From Rhodospirillaceae bacterium (lineage in GTDB: Bacteria > Pseudomonadota > Alphaproteobacteria > UBA8366): a stretch of 64,000 bases of DNA. A model generated the notes under the pieces. That model did not search any database and was not told the DNA's origin. It saw nothing but the letters and a program-made list of their open reading frames with translations. The DNA lies in the NCBI GenBank assembly GCA_002711555.1, contig PARQ01000015.1, positions 1 through 64,000 on the forward strand, written 5' to 3'. Shown here in pieces: positions 55,382 to 63,999 of the stretch. How positions within the stretch are numbered: position 1 is the stretch's first letter; every line of letters starts with the position of its first letter. The translations under genes and the position numbers were made by a program.

Positions 55382-55917
55382 TATTTTTCTGCCTGTATTT
55401 TTTCCACTAAAGGAAATATTTGCGATTGCCATAATCTTGGGAAAATAGGGCCAACATGCTTAAACCTAATCCGACCCTTTTTGTCGACTATGTAGGTTTC
55501 AGGTGCGCCGTAAACTCCCCATTCTATGCCAAAGACATTCAGAGGGTCGTAACCGATCCTGATGTAAGGATTCCCGTGTTTCTCCAGCCAATGGATTGCA
55601 CTTTCTCGTTTGTCTTTCCACGCAACCCCGTAGATCGGTATCGAAGTCTTATTATGAATTTGCATCCAAATAGGATGCTCAGCAAGACAAGGTACGCACC
55701 ATGACGCAAAAACATTTACAATTGATATTTTCCCTTTGAAATCACGCTCAGTGATACCTTCTTCTCCAGGCATTAATGACGGCAAATCAAACGTTGGAGC
55801 TGGCTTTCCAATTAGTGCAGACGGTATTAATCCTGGATCTTTTGTAAGTCCTAGTCCGAAGTATGCTGCGAGCAAAATAAAAGTGGACAATGGCAATAGA
55901 AATAATAACTGGCGCAT
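55381..55917 (-). CDS. ccmG: Thiol:disulfide interchange protein CcmG/DsbE
   Basis: 178-residue periplasmic membrane-anchored thioredoxin. N-terminal anchor (about 3-24), GKPAPTFDLPSL entry strand, the WCVPC active site in FASWCVPCLAEHP, and the CcmG-specific acidic loop region GIEWGVYGAPETYIVDKKG with cis-Pro (GAPET). Supplies reductant for apocytochrome c. Between ccmF (8-bp gap) and ccmH (1-bp overlap). Confidence 0.95.
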   Translation of the reverse strand: MRQLLFLLPLSTFILLAAYFGLGLTKDPGLIPSALIGKPAPTFDLPSLMPGEEGITERDFKGKISIVNVFASWCVPCLAEHPIWMQIHNKTSIPIYGVAWKDKRESAIHWLEKHGNPYIRIGYDPLNVFGIEWGVYGAPETYIVDKKGRIRFKHVGPIFPRLWQSQIFPLVEKIQAEK

Positions 55918-55925
55918 ATGGCTAC

Positions 55926-57905
55926 CTACTCTACTGGTGATGGTCCAGCAATCTTTCGACGCTCTGGGATTCCGATCCGAAAGCGCCGATCTGTAAGTGA
56001 AAAGAGCCCTCCCAATACCATTATAAGGACGCCCATCCAGATCCAGCTCACTAAAGGCATAAGGTAGATGCGAACGGTTTGGCCGTTTTTTCCGTCATTA
56101 GTGCCGATCACGATATACAAATCTTCAAGCCAGCCATTTTTTATTCCGGCCTCGGTTGTTTCTTGTTGGGAAACTGGATATCGGCGTTTTTCTGCTGTCA
56201 TGTTGAATTTTTCTTTATCTTTATGTTGCACGGTAAAAATGGCTTGTCGTGCAATATAATTAGGCCCTTTTTGATCTCGCACTCCATTGAATGTGATCTT
56301 ATAATTTGCTATTTCAGTTGTTTCAGATGTCTGCATCAAAATGATCTTCTCTTCTTTCCAAAAGGATAAACCAGTCGCGCCTATTATAAATACCGCGAGG
56401 CCGAAATGCGCTAGAGACATGCCCCACGAACTTCGCGGAACTCTCATCAAGCGCCGCCAACTTTCTGTGGATGACCTCTGGCCCAAGCCAATTTTTTTGG
56501 CTAATTCTGTAATCACGCCGCCAGCAAGCCAAACCGCTAGGAATATTCCGAGTGCTGCCCAAACACTGTTCTGCCCTGCTGTCCATGCCACAAAAATAAA
56601 TACGGTTATTGCTGTTAAAGCTGTAGCCTTTAATCGGGACAAGGCTCCAGCAATATCTCCTCGTTTCCATCCAAGTAAAGGCCCTACTGCTAGTGCAGCC
56701 ACTAATGGTGCCATAAGAGGAACAAATGTCGCATTAAAATAAGGAGGGCCAACAGAGATTTTTGAGCCATTAAAAACCTCAAGCACAAGTGGATAAATCG
56801 TGCCCAGAAATACCGTTGCAGCTGCTGTCGTAAGCAACAAATTGTTGAGCAATACCCCTCCCTCGCGGCTTATTGGTTGAAATAATTTACCACCTTTAAG
56901 GTATGGAGCTCTCCAAGCGTAAAGAGCAAGACCGCCACCAATCGCGAGGCACAAAATACCGAGAATAAATACACCACGATCAGGGTCTGTGGCAAAAGTG
57001 TGGACAGACGTCAGAACACCGGAGCGCACCAGGAAGGTACCTATCAAGCTTAGGGCAAAAGTAAGTATAGATAACAAAATTGTCCAACTTTTGAGGCTGT
57101 CGCGTTTCTCAACCACTATTGAACTGTGCAAAAGCGCAGTGCCGATTAGCCAAGGCATCAAGGAAGCATTCTCTACCGGGTCCCAGTACCACCACCCGCC
57201 CCATCCAAGTTCGTAATAAGCCCACCAGCTTCCAAGCGCAATGCCGCCGGTGAGGAATGACCAAGCTAAAAGTGTCCAAGGACGCACCCACCTTGCCCAG
57301 GATGCATCTATATTACCCTCAATCAGAGCTGCGATAGCGAAAGAGAATGCAACCGAAAATCCTACATAGCCCACATACAAAATGGGGGGATGTAGCGCAA
57401 GGCCAGGGTCTTGAAGAAGTGGGTTAAGGCCCTGACCATCCACTGGTGCAGGAATAATACGCTCAAAAGGATTTGAGGTTGCTAAAATAAAGGCAAGAAA
57501 TGCGATACCAATAAGTGCTTGAACGCCAAGAACTCGAGCACGTAAGGTCGAAGGCAGGTTATCGCCAAATCTAGCAACCGCAGCGCCAAACAGTGCTAAA
57601 ACCAGAACCCAGAGTAGCATAGACCCCTCGTGATTACCCCACACCCCGGAAATTTTGTAGATCAACGGTTTTAATGTGTGTGAATTTTCAAAGACATTTC
57701 GAACTGAGAAATCACTGATCACGTATGCGTAGGTTAATGCTGCAAAAGCTAGGGTAGTAAATAAAAATTGCACTTGTGCCGCGATTTTAGCGGCGTTAAT
57801 CCAATCAATCCGTTGGGCTGTCGCACCAGCGAAGCCGAAAGCAGCCTGTGTTATTGAAAAAACAAACGCAAGAATTAGCGTAAAATGTCCTAATTCTACT
57901 ATCAT
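55926..57905 (-). CDS. ccmF: Heme lyase subunit CcmF
   Basis: 659-residue integral membrane protein, about 15 hydrophobic segments, core of the heme-apocytochrome ligase. The heme-handling WWD motif is seen as WGGWWYWDPVENASLMPWL, with WGNHEGSMLLWV (P-His region) and LHPPILYVGYVG. The 4-bp overlap with ccmE and 8-bp gap to ccmG support one operon. Confidence 0.96.
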   Translation of the reverse strand: MIVELGHFTLILAFVFSITQAAFGFAGATAQRIDWINAAKIAAQVQFLFTTLAFAALTYAYVISDFSVRNVFENSHTLKPLIYKISGVWGNHEGSMLLWVLVLALFGAAVARFGDNLPSTLRARVLGVQALIGIAFLAFILATSNPFERIIPAPVDGQGLNPLLQDPGLALHPPILYVGYVGFSVAFSFAIAALIEGNIDASWARWVRPWTLLAWSFLTGGIALGSWWAYYELGWGGWWYWDPVENASLMPWLIGTALLHSSIVVEKRDSLKSWTILLSILTFALSLIGTFLVRSGVLTSVHTFATDPDRGVFILGILCLAIGGGLALYAWRAPYLKGGKLFQPISREGGVLLNNLLLTTAAATVFLGTIYPLVLEVFNGSKISVGPPYFNATFVPLMAPLVAALAVGPLLGWKRGDIAGALSRLKATALTAITVFIFVAWTAGQNSVWAALGIFLAVWLAGGVITELAKKIGLGQRSSTESWRRLMRVPRSSWGMSLAHFGLAVFIIGATGLSFWKEEKIILMQTSETTEIANYKITFNGVRDQKGPNYIARQAIFTVQHKDKEKFNMTAEKRRYPVSQQETTEAGIKNGWLEDLYIVIGTNDGKNGQTVRIYLMPLVSWIWMGVLIMVLGGLFSLTDRRFRIGIPERRKIAGPSPVE

Positions 57906-58402
57906 TTAGGTTCCCCTGGGCTCCTGCTTGATCCAGCATTTTGACTCCAGTGTCCTGATTTTTTAAGAGCGTCAGCGACCTCACGAGGCATATATTTTTC
58001 ATCGTGTTTGGCTAACACTTCCTCAGCTATGAATAACCTCTCATTTTTTAGCCGGCCCTCGGCTATTACCCCTTGTCCTTCACGAAAAAGATCTGGAAGA
58101 ATTCCATTAAATATAGCTGTAATCTTATTTTTCCCATCAGTAACAATAAATTCGTGGGCTTTTTCGCTCTTGGCTGTCTTCCAGCTACCCAATTCAACGA
58201 GCCCACCGACCCGGATACGCTGTTCCGGCGAAATAGTCCGTTCCCTCAGATCGCTTGGGCTATAAAAGAAAATGATGCTATCTTCAAGTGCGTTCAATAC
58301 AAGAGCTGTGGCTAGCCCAAGCATCGTTAGTCCAAGAAGCAGTGTGTAAAATCTTTGGCTCTTTTGTCGACGAGTGCGTTTGAGGCCAAGCGAATTAGTC
58401 AT
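57902..58402 (-). CDS. ccmE: Heme chaperone CcmE
   Basis: 166-residue CcmE: short cytoplasmic start, membrane anchor (about 20-40), and the beta-barrel OB-fold with FFYSPSDL, RIRVGGLVELGSW and the heme-binding LAKHDEKYMPREV (the heme is bound covalently to this His, Tyr nearby). ATG at 58402 overlaps the small ccmD gene by 8 bp; GTG at 58405 is an alternative. Confidence 0.94.
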   Translation of the reverse strand: MTNSLGLKRTRRQKSQRFYTLLLGLTMLGLATALVLNALEDSIIFFYSPSDLRERTISPEQRIRVGGLVELGSWKTAKSEKAHEFIVTDGKNKITAIFNGILPDLFREGQGVIAEGRLKNERLFIAEEVLAKHDEKYMPREVADALKKSGHWSQNAGSSRSPGEPK

Positions 58403-58574
58403 CACCGTTGCCTCGCCGCATTGACTTAAGACGAAGAAGCAAAGCCTCTCGTTTTTTTAGCACACGGCGTGATTGTGCTAATAACCCAACTAAGATCAAT
58501 GTGGCCAGCAAATACGCAGCCCAAATGAAGGAGCCATACCCCCCCATTCCCAAATAGGCTTCAACCTCTGCCAT
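58395..58574 (-). CDS. ccmD: Heme exporter accessory protein CcmD
   Basis: 59-residue protein found by reading the minus strand between ccmC and ccmE. Sequence features: MAEVEAYLGMGGYGSFIWAA, a membrane span LLATLILVGLL, then the basic RRVLKKREALLLRLKS tail. The one-span-plus-basic-tail layout and MG-x-Y-G-x-F-x-W-x-AY motif are CcmD hallmarks. It overlaps ccmC by 14 bp and ccmE by 8 bp. CcmD aids release of holo-CcmE from CcmABC. Confidence 0.93.
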   Translation of the reverse strand: MAEVEAYLGMGGYGSFIWAAYLLATLILVGLLAQSRRVLKKREALLLRLKSMRRGNGDD

Positions 58575-59298
58575 CAGCTATATTTCCATGCAGACTGCGT
58601 TGAATATTTCGTACTCGGGTAGCAAGTAACTCGCTTTTTATTCGAGTGAGAAGGGTGGTGAGGAGGAACATTTTAAAAGCTATAGCCATAATGATAAGTG
58701 GCCAAAGCATATCGGGATGTATGGCGGGGCCGTCTAGACGAAATACGCTGGCGGGTTGGTGAAGTGTGTTCCACCAATCTACCGAATACTTAATTATGGG
58801 TAGATTGACTGCGCCGACTAACGCAAGCAAAGATGCTGCTTTACCTCCCCTCTCTGTATCGTCGAAGGCATTCATAAGTGCAATATAACCAAGATACAAA
58901 AAGAGCAATATAAGGACCGAGGTCAACCGCGCATCCCATACCCACCATGTTCCCCACATAGGTTTTCCCCACAATGAACCAGTCGCTAGGCATATCACCG
59001 TAAAGGAGGCCCCTATGGGAGCTGCAGCCTTTGCACTCAAAAGTGCTAGTGGATGCTTCCAGATCAATACAGCAGCAGACGAAAGCGCCATGAATGCGTA
59101 TGTAAAAAGTGCCATCCACGCGGCTGGTACATGTATATACATTATCCGAACCATTTCGCTCTGTTGGTAATCTGCGGGAGACTTGAGAAGAGCCAGGTAT
59201 AGCCCGATTACAAATGCCGCGACCATTATTCCGCCCGCCCACGGAAAAATGGTGTCGGCAATCCTAATAAATCGACTAGGGTTTGCATAACGGTGCAT
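58561..59298 (-). CDS. ccmC: Heme exporter protein CcmC
   Basis: 245-residue, six-span membrane protein that loads heme onto CcmE. WWD motif WGKPMWGTWWVWDARLTS, with the flanking heme-ligand histidines in YIHVPAAWMA and NTLHQPASV. The frame runs further, but ATG at 59298 has AAGGAT nine bases upstream. Confidence 0.95.
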   Translation of the reverse strand: MHRYANPSRFIRIADTIFPWAGGIMVAAFVIGLYLALLKSPADYQQSEMVRIMYIHVPAAWMALFTYAFMALSSAAVLIWKHPLALLSAKAAAPIGASFTVICLATGSLWGKPMWGTWWVWDARLTSVLILLFLYLGYIALMNAFDDTERGGKAASLLALVGAVNLPIIKYSVDWWNTLHQPASVFRLDGPAIHPDMLWPLIIMAIAFKMFLLTTLLTRIKSELLATRVRNIQRSLHGNIADGRG

Positions 59299-59380
59299 TA
59301 AAATATTATCCTTGCTCGTATACATATATAGGGCGTGTTTTGGCTTACCCAATCAAAAAAACTGTGACTATTAGTCCTAT

Positions 59381-60046
59381 TCATTCAAGTGCCTGCCGCA
59401 ACGCTATCGTTGAAGCTATTGTACATAACGGCAGAGCTGCTGCGAAAATAGCCCCCAACAGCATAAGGTGGGGTTTTGGAGAGTGTGTTAATAGTACCGC
59501 ATCGATAGCTGAAACGGCGAATATTAGTACGGGAATATAAAGTGGAAGAACAAGAACTGATATTAAAACTCCACTTCGCCGGGCACCGACAGTGAGACTC
59601 GCTCCCACTGCACCTATTAGACTGAGGCTTGGTGTGGCTAACACCATAGCAAGCATCAGGGCGAGAAAAGCTTGTACTGGTAAATTCAGTAACAATGCTA
59701 AAAATGGCGTAACTAAAATCAACGGAAGTCCCGTGGTTATCCAATGTGCCGCAATTTTTGCGAACACTTGAATGGCAAGATCGTTTGGACTGACGGCCAT
59801 AAGTTCTAGCGAACCATCTTCGTAATCTGAACGGAAAAGCCCTTCAAGAGACAATATTGCAGCTAGTAATGCAGCGACACACAAAAGTCCCGGCGCAAGT
59901 GATGCAAGTGTTTGGGGGTCTGGACCAAGGCCTAACGGGAAAAGGACTATTGCGATAATGTAAAAAGATAACACCGTAACTCCATCGCTGCTTTGTCGCA
60001 CGGCTAAACGAAGGTCTCTGACCAATAACGCCAAGAACACACTCAT
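59381..60046 (-). CDS. ccmB: Heme exporter ABC permease CcmB
   Basis: 221-residue membrane protein with six hydrophobic spans. Family features: LVRDLRLAVRQSSD start, VLFPLGLGPDPQTLASLAPG, LLSLEGLFRSDYEDGSLE-type region (ILSLEGLFRSDYEDGSLEL) and VGARRSGVLISVLVLPLYIP. Pairs with CcmA as the heme/CcmE-release transporter. Overlaps ccmA by 4 bp; 82 bp before ccmC. Confidence 0.95.
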   Translation of the reverse strand: MSVFLALLVRDLRLAVRQSSDGVTVLSFYIIAIVLFPLGLGPDPQTLASLAPGLLCVAALLAAILSLEGLFRSDYEDGSLELMAVSPNDLAIQVFAKIAAHWITTGLPLILVTPFLALLLNLPVQAFLALMLAMVLATPSLSLIGAVGASLTVGARRSGVLISVLVLPLYIPVLIFAVSAIDAVLLTHSPKPHLMLLGAIFAAALPLCTIASTIALRQALE

Positions 60047-60693
60047 TTGAGATCAGCATTTGAAGAGAGGTTTAAGGTGTGTGTATTTGTCAGATTTGAT
60101 GGCCCGTGTATTGACATTACCACCATGCCACCAGCCATTTGATGCTCCGACACGATGTCCTCTAGAGCACGCCGAGAGCTGTCATCAAGTCCATTAGCTG
60201 GTTCATCCAATAACCACAAAGATGCACTGTTTGCTAACAGACGTGCGAGGGCTAATCTTCGAGATTCACCGGAAGATAAAAGCCGGGCTGGAAGGTCCGC
60301 TAGGTGGACCATGTCGAATGCTATCAAGGCGCGCTCTAGGGCTTTTTTTTCTTCCTGTCTGACTGATAAACCATCACTTCTTAACTTTTGCCAAACCGTA
60401 AGATTTTCTCTAACGGTGAGTGCAGGTTTTACCGCATCAAAATGTCCTAAATAATGAATGCGATCTCTATGAAAAATAGGGTCTTGCGCGATATTTTGTT
60501 TATTCCAAACTAATTCCCCCTCCATTGGAGTACTCAGGCCAGCCATCATTCGTAATAAACTCGACTTGCCGCTTCCATTTGGACCACGCAGTATCAATGC
60601 ACCCCCGTTTTGAAGAGAGAATGAAAGTCCTTTGAAAACACATTTTCCCCCTCGATCACAGGAGATATTTTTTGCTTGAAAATAGTCGGTCAT
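60043..60693 (-). CDS. ccmA: Heme exporter ATP-binding protein CcmA
   Basis: 216-residue ABC ATPase: Walker A GPNGSGKSSLLRMMAGL, CcmA-type IHYLGHFDAVKPALTVRENL, signature LSSGESRRLALARLL (S in place of the G of LSGGQ), Walker B LWLLDEPANGLD and H-loop SIHGPSN. Powers release of holo-CcmE. ATG at 60693 is chosen over an in-frame TTG at 60714. First gene of the ccmA-I run. Confidence 0.94.
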   Translation of the reverse strand: MTDYFQAKNISCDRGGKCVFKGLSFSLQNGGALILRGPNGSGKSSLLRMMAGLSTPMEGELVWNKQNIAQDPIFHRDRIHYLGHFDAVKPALTVRENLTVWQKLRSDGLSVRQEEKKALERALIAFDMVHLADLPARLLSSGESRRLALARLLANSASLWLLDEPANGLDDSSRRALEDIVSEHQMAGGMVVMSIHGPSNLTNTHTLNLSSNADLK

Positions 60694-60775
60694 AAGAAAA
60701 ACTTCAGGGTTCAAACAATCTCAAATGTATAGCATAGACGTAATTCGTTTTGTTTATTTGTATGATTATTTATAC

Positions 60776-60810
60776 AAAAAGACGACTGCCGAGGGTGGCC
60801 GGCAGCCGCC
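60776..60810 (-). terminator. Strong rho-independent terminator upstream of ccmA
   Basis: On the minus strand GGCGGCTGCCG pairs with CGGCAGTCGTC (11 base pairs including two G-U) around an 8-base loop and is followed at once by TTTTT. On the plus strand the two wobble pairs become mismatches, so it acts for transcripts coming from the dioxygenase side. It ends transcription of 60981-61997 or of a small RNA lying in between. Confidence 0.82.
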
Positions 60811-60890
60811 TAGTTTTTGGAACGACCCATGTCGTTCTTTGAGGCCAAACGTACACAGCCCCGACTGAGAGGGGATATCTCAGTATTCTT
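60776..60890 (-). ncRNA. Candidate structured small RNA
   Basis: The 285 bp between the dioxygenase stop and ccmA has no open frame but three successive hairpins on the minus strand: ACTGAGA/TCTCAGT (60864-60884), GAACGAC-ATGG-GTCGTTC (60820-60837) and the terminator at 60781-60810. This looks like a roughly 100-nt RNA ending in an intrinsic terminator. I see no convincing promoter and do not recognise an RNA family; it could equally be a structured 3' UTR of the dioxygenase mRNA. Confidence 0.35.
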
Positions 60891-60980
60891 AGTATCTTAC
60901 TTAACTATGGCAATGATTTGCTTGAATTGAGGCAATATTACGGCACTGCTTGTGGACTTGTTAATCTGCTCCTTTGAACA

Positions 60981-61997
60981 TCAATCTCTCATACGTCTTT
61001 CGTAGGCTTCGCCGTAAATCCTGGAGTCCTTGAAACAACTGGGCAACGGCCGTCCATTCGGAATGGTAAGCCAAAGCCTAAGCATATGACGTTTGTCTTC
61101 CAGTTTCTCCCAATCCTCAAAAGCCTTGCGGCCATGGAAAGTGACATAGTTGTTGGCAACCAAAATATCTCCGGGTGCTAGTGGGAATTCCATCGCCATG
61201 CCCGGCTCGTTTGCAATGTCTTGGGCCCATTGGAGAGATTGGCGCTGACGTTCAGTAAGTCTCGGCACATCCGCAAATCGCTGGGCAGTATGGATATAAC
61301 GGTATTTCATATTCGCAGTAAGCAGCCCGTCATGGCGGTTATACACAGGCATGACTTCGATACGCGCGCCGTCCTGGCGTTGCCCTCGTGTGTCGAACCA
61401 GAAATCTCTCTCAAGTGTTTCGGCAAGATCGGGACGCCGACGAACTATTTCGTTAAAGATTTCAACAGCACTCACAAGCTTACTTTCGCCTCCCGATTTC
61501 CCAGTACGCAAGCAATAGAGCATAAATATGTCTGCTCCATCATTATGCCATGAAATAGGGTCAGCTGTTTGGTACGAACGAATATTATGAGTACTTTCAA
61601 CTGATGCCCCAATATCCCGAACTGAATGTATCAAGCTACCCGCACCATCTTGTTTGGCGGGTAAACCTAAATATTGCCCTATGCCCCAAAGTGCGATTTT
61701 CCCGGTTTCTTCGTCTAGTTCCAGTGCTGGCACTCCCTCTATGACTACAAAACCGCGGCCACCCTCAAGTTCATTGTTGAGTGCAGAAAGGAAGGGGCCA
61801 AGGGTAGGTAACGGAAAATCATTTTTTGAAAGAGCTAAGATATTTTTATCAAGCCCTTTTGCATGTTCGATAGCAGAATCCAATTCCTTACGCTGCATTG
61901 TATTGATTGGTACGCGCCAATCATTGCGCGCCATCATATCTTGTCCGCGCCAAGCAGCGGGATCGTTTTCGAGATTAGAAGTTGAGTGTTTAGACAT
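60981..61997 (-). CDS. Fe(II)/2-oxoglutarate dioxygenase, clavaminate-synthase/TauD-like
   Basis: 338 residues. Iron ligands: H-x-D in SWHNDGADIF (His151, Asp153) and distal His in YVTFHGRKAFED, followed by the R-containing DKRHMLRLWLTIP for 2-oxoglutarate. Other features: DWRVPINTMQRKEL start, GFVVIEGVPALEL, QYLGLPAKQ and GSLIHSVRDIG, which place it with larger TauD-type enzymes (gamma-butyrobetaine/clavaminate-like) rather than with the 286-residue protein at 18799. Substrate unknown. Divergent from a small membrane ORF; upstream region 61998-62078. Confidence 0.86.
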   Translation of the reverse strand: MSKHSTSNLENDPAAWRGQDMMARNDWRVPINTMQRKELDSAIEHAKGLDKNILALSKNDFPLPTLGPFLSALNNELEGGRGFVVIEGVPALELDEETGKIALWGIGQYLGLPAKQDGAGSLIHSVRDIGASVESTHNIRSYQTADPISWHNDGADIFMLYCLRTGKSGGESKLVSAVEIFNEIVRRRPDLAETLERDFWFDTRGQRQDGARIEVMPVYNRHDGLLTANMKYRYIHTAQRFADVPRLTERQRQSLQWAQDIANEPGMAMEFPLAPGDILVANNYVTFHGRKAFEDWEKLEDKRHMLRLWLTIPNGRPLPSCFKDSRIYGEAYERRMRD

Positions 61998-62078
61998 ATT
62001 GCGTAAATACTATTTAAAAATTTTTGTGACGATAGTTTACACTTGTTATTACAAATATCCTAGTTTTGGGGAATATGA

Positions 62079-62276
62079 ATGCATCAAAATGACGATCGGC
62101 CTACTGACGGTGAGAAACGCAGGATTTACGGCGTATTTTTTTGTGGAGCTTTCTTTATTGATCTTGCAGTTAGCACATTTCGCGGGGAACCCTATCGTCC
62201 AACTCTTTTTGGCCTTGCAATAATGATAACTTCCGCTTTGTTTTTTATTTATTCGTGGCTTCGGTCACGTCTTTGA
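62079..62276 (+). CDS. Possible small two-span membrane protein
   Basis: 65 residues: charged N-terminus (NDDRPTDGEKRR), two hydrophobic segments (GVFFCGAFFIDLAV; FGLAIMITSALFFIYSWL) and a basic end. GGGGA lies seven bases before the ATG. It fills the gap between two genes facing away from it, and no known family is recognised. Short length and lack of homology leave it uncertain. Confidence 0.45.
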   Translation: MHQNDDRPTDGEKRRIYGVFFCGAFFIDLAVSTFRGEPYRPTLFGLAIMITSALFFIYSWLRSRL

Positions 62277-62355
62277 GGATTGTGGACGGAAAGGACCTAG
62301 ACGACAAACCACAGGTGCATTTGGGTTATAAACTGTCGGTATTTTATTTCTCGAT

Positions 62356-63999
62356 TTACGTTGGCGGAGCAAAACTAGTCAAATCAATCCCGTCTACAGC
62401 CGACTTGTATTCCTCAATACTTGGCGTCCGGCCCAAAATCGTAGAAAGCACGACCACAGGTGTTGATGCCAGAAGAGACTCGCCTTTTTTGTCATCGGCA
62501 TCTTCGACTACTCTGCCTTCGAATAGGCGAGTCGATGTTGCCATAACTGTATCACCCTTCTCCGCTTTTTCTTGATTACCCATACACAGGTTGCAGCCGG
62601 GTCGCTCCAAATACAGTATGTTGTCATATTTAACACGATTGGCTTCTTTCGGCGCATCGTCGTCAAATATAAAGCCTGCATATTTTTGAAGAATACTCCA
62701 ATCTCCTTCTTCCTTCAACTCATCCACAATGTTGTAAGTGGGAGCTGCAACAACAAGTGGGGCGTTAAATTCTACTTTGCCGTGTGTTTTTTCTAGATTC
62801 CTAAACATTTGAGCTACAATGTTTAGATCACCTTTGTGGATCATACAGGACCCAACAAAACCAAGGTCCACTTTCTTTTCAGCATTGTAATAGGAGATCG
62901 GACGGATCGTGTCATGAGTGTAGCGTTTTGAAACATCTATATTTTCAACATCAGGATCAGCAATCATTGGCTCATCGATCAAGCTCAGGTCGACTACAAC
63001 CTCGGCAAAATATTTGGCATTATTATCAGGAGCGAGGGCTGGTTTTTTACCGGATTTTATATCTGCGATGCGGTTTTCTGCCTTTGCGATTAAAGACTGG
63101 AGCATATGGACGTCGTTATCCATTCCATTATTGATCATTCCTTGGATGCGGTCCTTAGCGATTTTAAGTGATTCGATGAGAGTCTCGTCATCAGAAATAC
63201 AGATAGAAGCTTTTGCCTTCATTTCGGCAGTCCAATCTGTAAAGGTAAAGGCCTGGTCTGCAAGTAGCGTCCCTATATGAACTTCAATGATTCTGCCTTG
63301 GAATACATTTTCGCCAAATTGCTCCAGCATCTGGGCTTGCGTTGAATGCACAACATCACGGAAATCCATGTGGTCACTCATCTTGCCTGTGAAAGTAACT
63401 TTAACGGATTCAGGAATTGGCATGGTAGTCTCACCCGTTGCTAATGCAAGGGCAACCGTTCCAGAGTCTGCGCCGAACGCGACCCCTTTTGACATCCTGG
63501 TGTGCGAATCTCCACCTATAATAATCGACCAATCATCCACCGTTATGTCATTCAATACTTTATGAATGACATCTGTGAATGGTGGATATTTTCCTTCTGG
63601 ATCTCGTCCCGTAATCAAGCCAAAATCATTCATAAACTTCATCAGCTTCGGAGTATTTGCCTTGGCCTTGTCATCCCATACCGATGCCGTATGACATCCA
63701 GACTGGTATGCGCCATCGAGGACTGGCGATATAACAGTAGCCGCCATTGCTTCGAGTTCTTGAACCGTCATTGGTCCAGTAGTGTCTTGTGAGCCAACAA
63801 TATTGACTTTCACTCTTACATCTGAACCTGCATGCAGTACACTGTCATTTTCTGTGCTAACAAGATTGTTGTTGAATATTTTTTCAACCGCAGTGAGCCC
63901 TTGCCCGTCGTGTGAAAACTCCTTTGATGGTGCAAAGACTGATTTTGGGCTAATACCAAGTGTCGAGGCGGCAAAGGTTTGTAATTTTTTGCCAAATTC
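62356..63999 (-). CDS. acnB: Aconitate hydratase B / 2-methylisocitrate dehydratase, N-terminal part outside window
   Basis: TCA-cycle aconitase of the AcnB class; about 548 codons are in the window and the frame stays open to 63999. AcnB features: SQDTTGPMTVQELEAMA, SGCHTA (first cluster Cys), GGDSHTRMSKGVAFGADSG, GFVGSCMIHKGDL and GCNLCMGNQ (C-x2-C of the 4Fe-4S cluster), then TSTRLFEGR and a short tail. Most alphaproteobacteria use AcnA instead. The last residues (TSFAPPT) are close to the family end, with the stop at 62356. The domain order missing to the right includes the HEAT-like and swivelling parts. Confidence 0.93.
   Translation of the reverse strand, partial: EFGKKLQTFAASTLGISPKSVFAPSKEFSHDGQGLTAVEKIFNNNLVSTENDSVLHAGSDVRVKVNIVGSQDTTGPMTVQELEAMAATVISPVLDGAYQSGCHTASVWDDKAKANTPKLMKFMNDFGLITGRDPEGKYPPFTDVIHKVLNDITVDDWSIIIGGDSHTRMSKGVAFGADSGTVALALATGETTMPIPESVKVTFTGKMSDHMDFRDVVHSTQAQMLEQFGENVFQGRIIEVHIGTLLADQAFTFTDWTAEMKAKASICISDDETLIESLKIAKDRIQGMINNGMDNDVHMLQSLIAKAENRIADIKSGKKPALAPDNNAKYFAEVVVDLSLIDEPMIADPDVENIDVSKRYTHDTIRPISYYNAEKKVDLGFVGSCMIHKGDLNIVAQMFRNLEKTHGKVEFNAPLVVAAPTYNIVDELKEEGDWSILQKYAGFIFDDDAPKEANRVKYDNILYLERPGCNLCMGNQEKAEKGDTVMATSTRLFEGRVVEDADDKKGESLLASTPVVVLSTILGRTPSIEEYKSAVDGIDLTSFAPPT

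Noticed and set aside
60715..60980. 6S or SRP RNA between ccmA and the dioxygenase gene
   Set aside because: The hairpin order and conserved cores of these RNAs are not present; kept only as an unnamed candidate.
61654..62223. 189-residue plus-strand frame opposite the dioxygenase gene
   Set aside because: It is antisense to a well-supported enzyme with a full iron-binding motif; its protein has no recognisable pattern.
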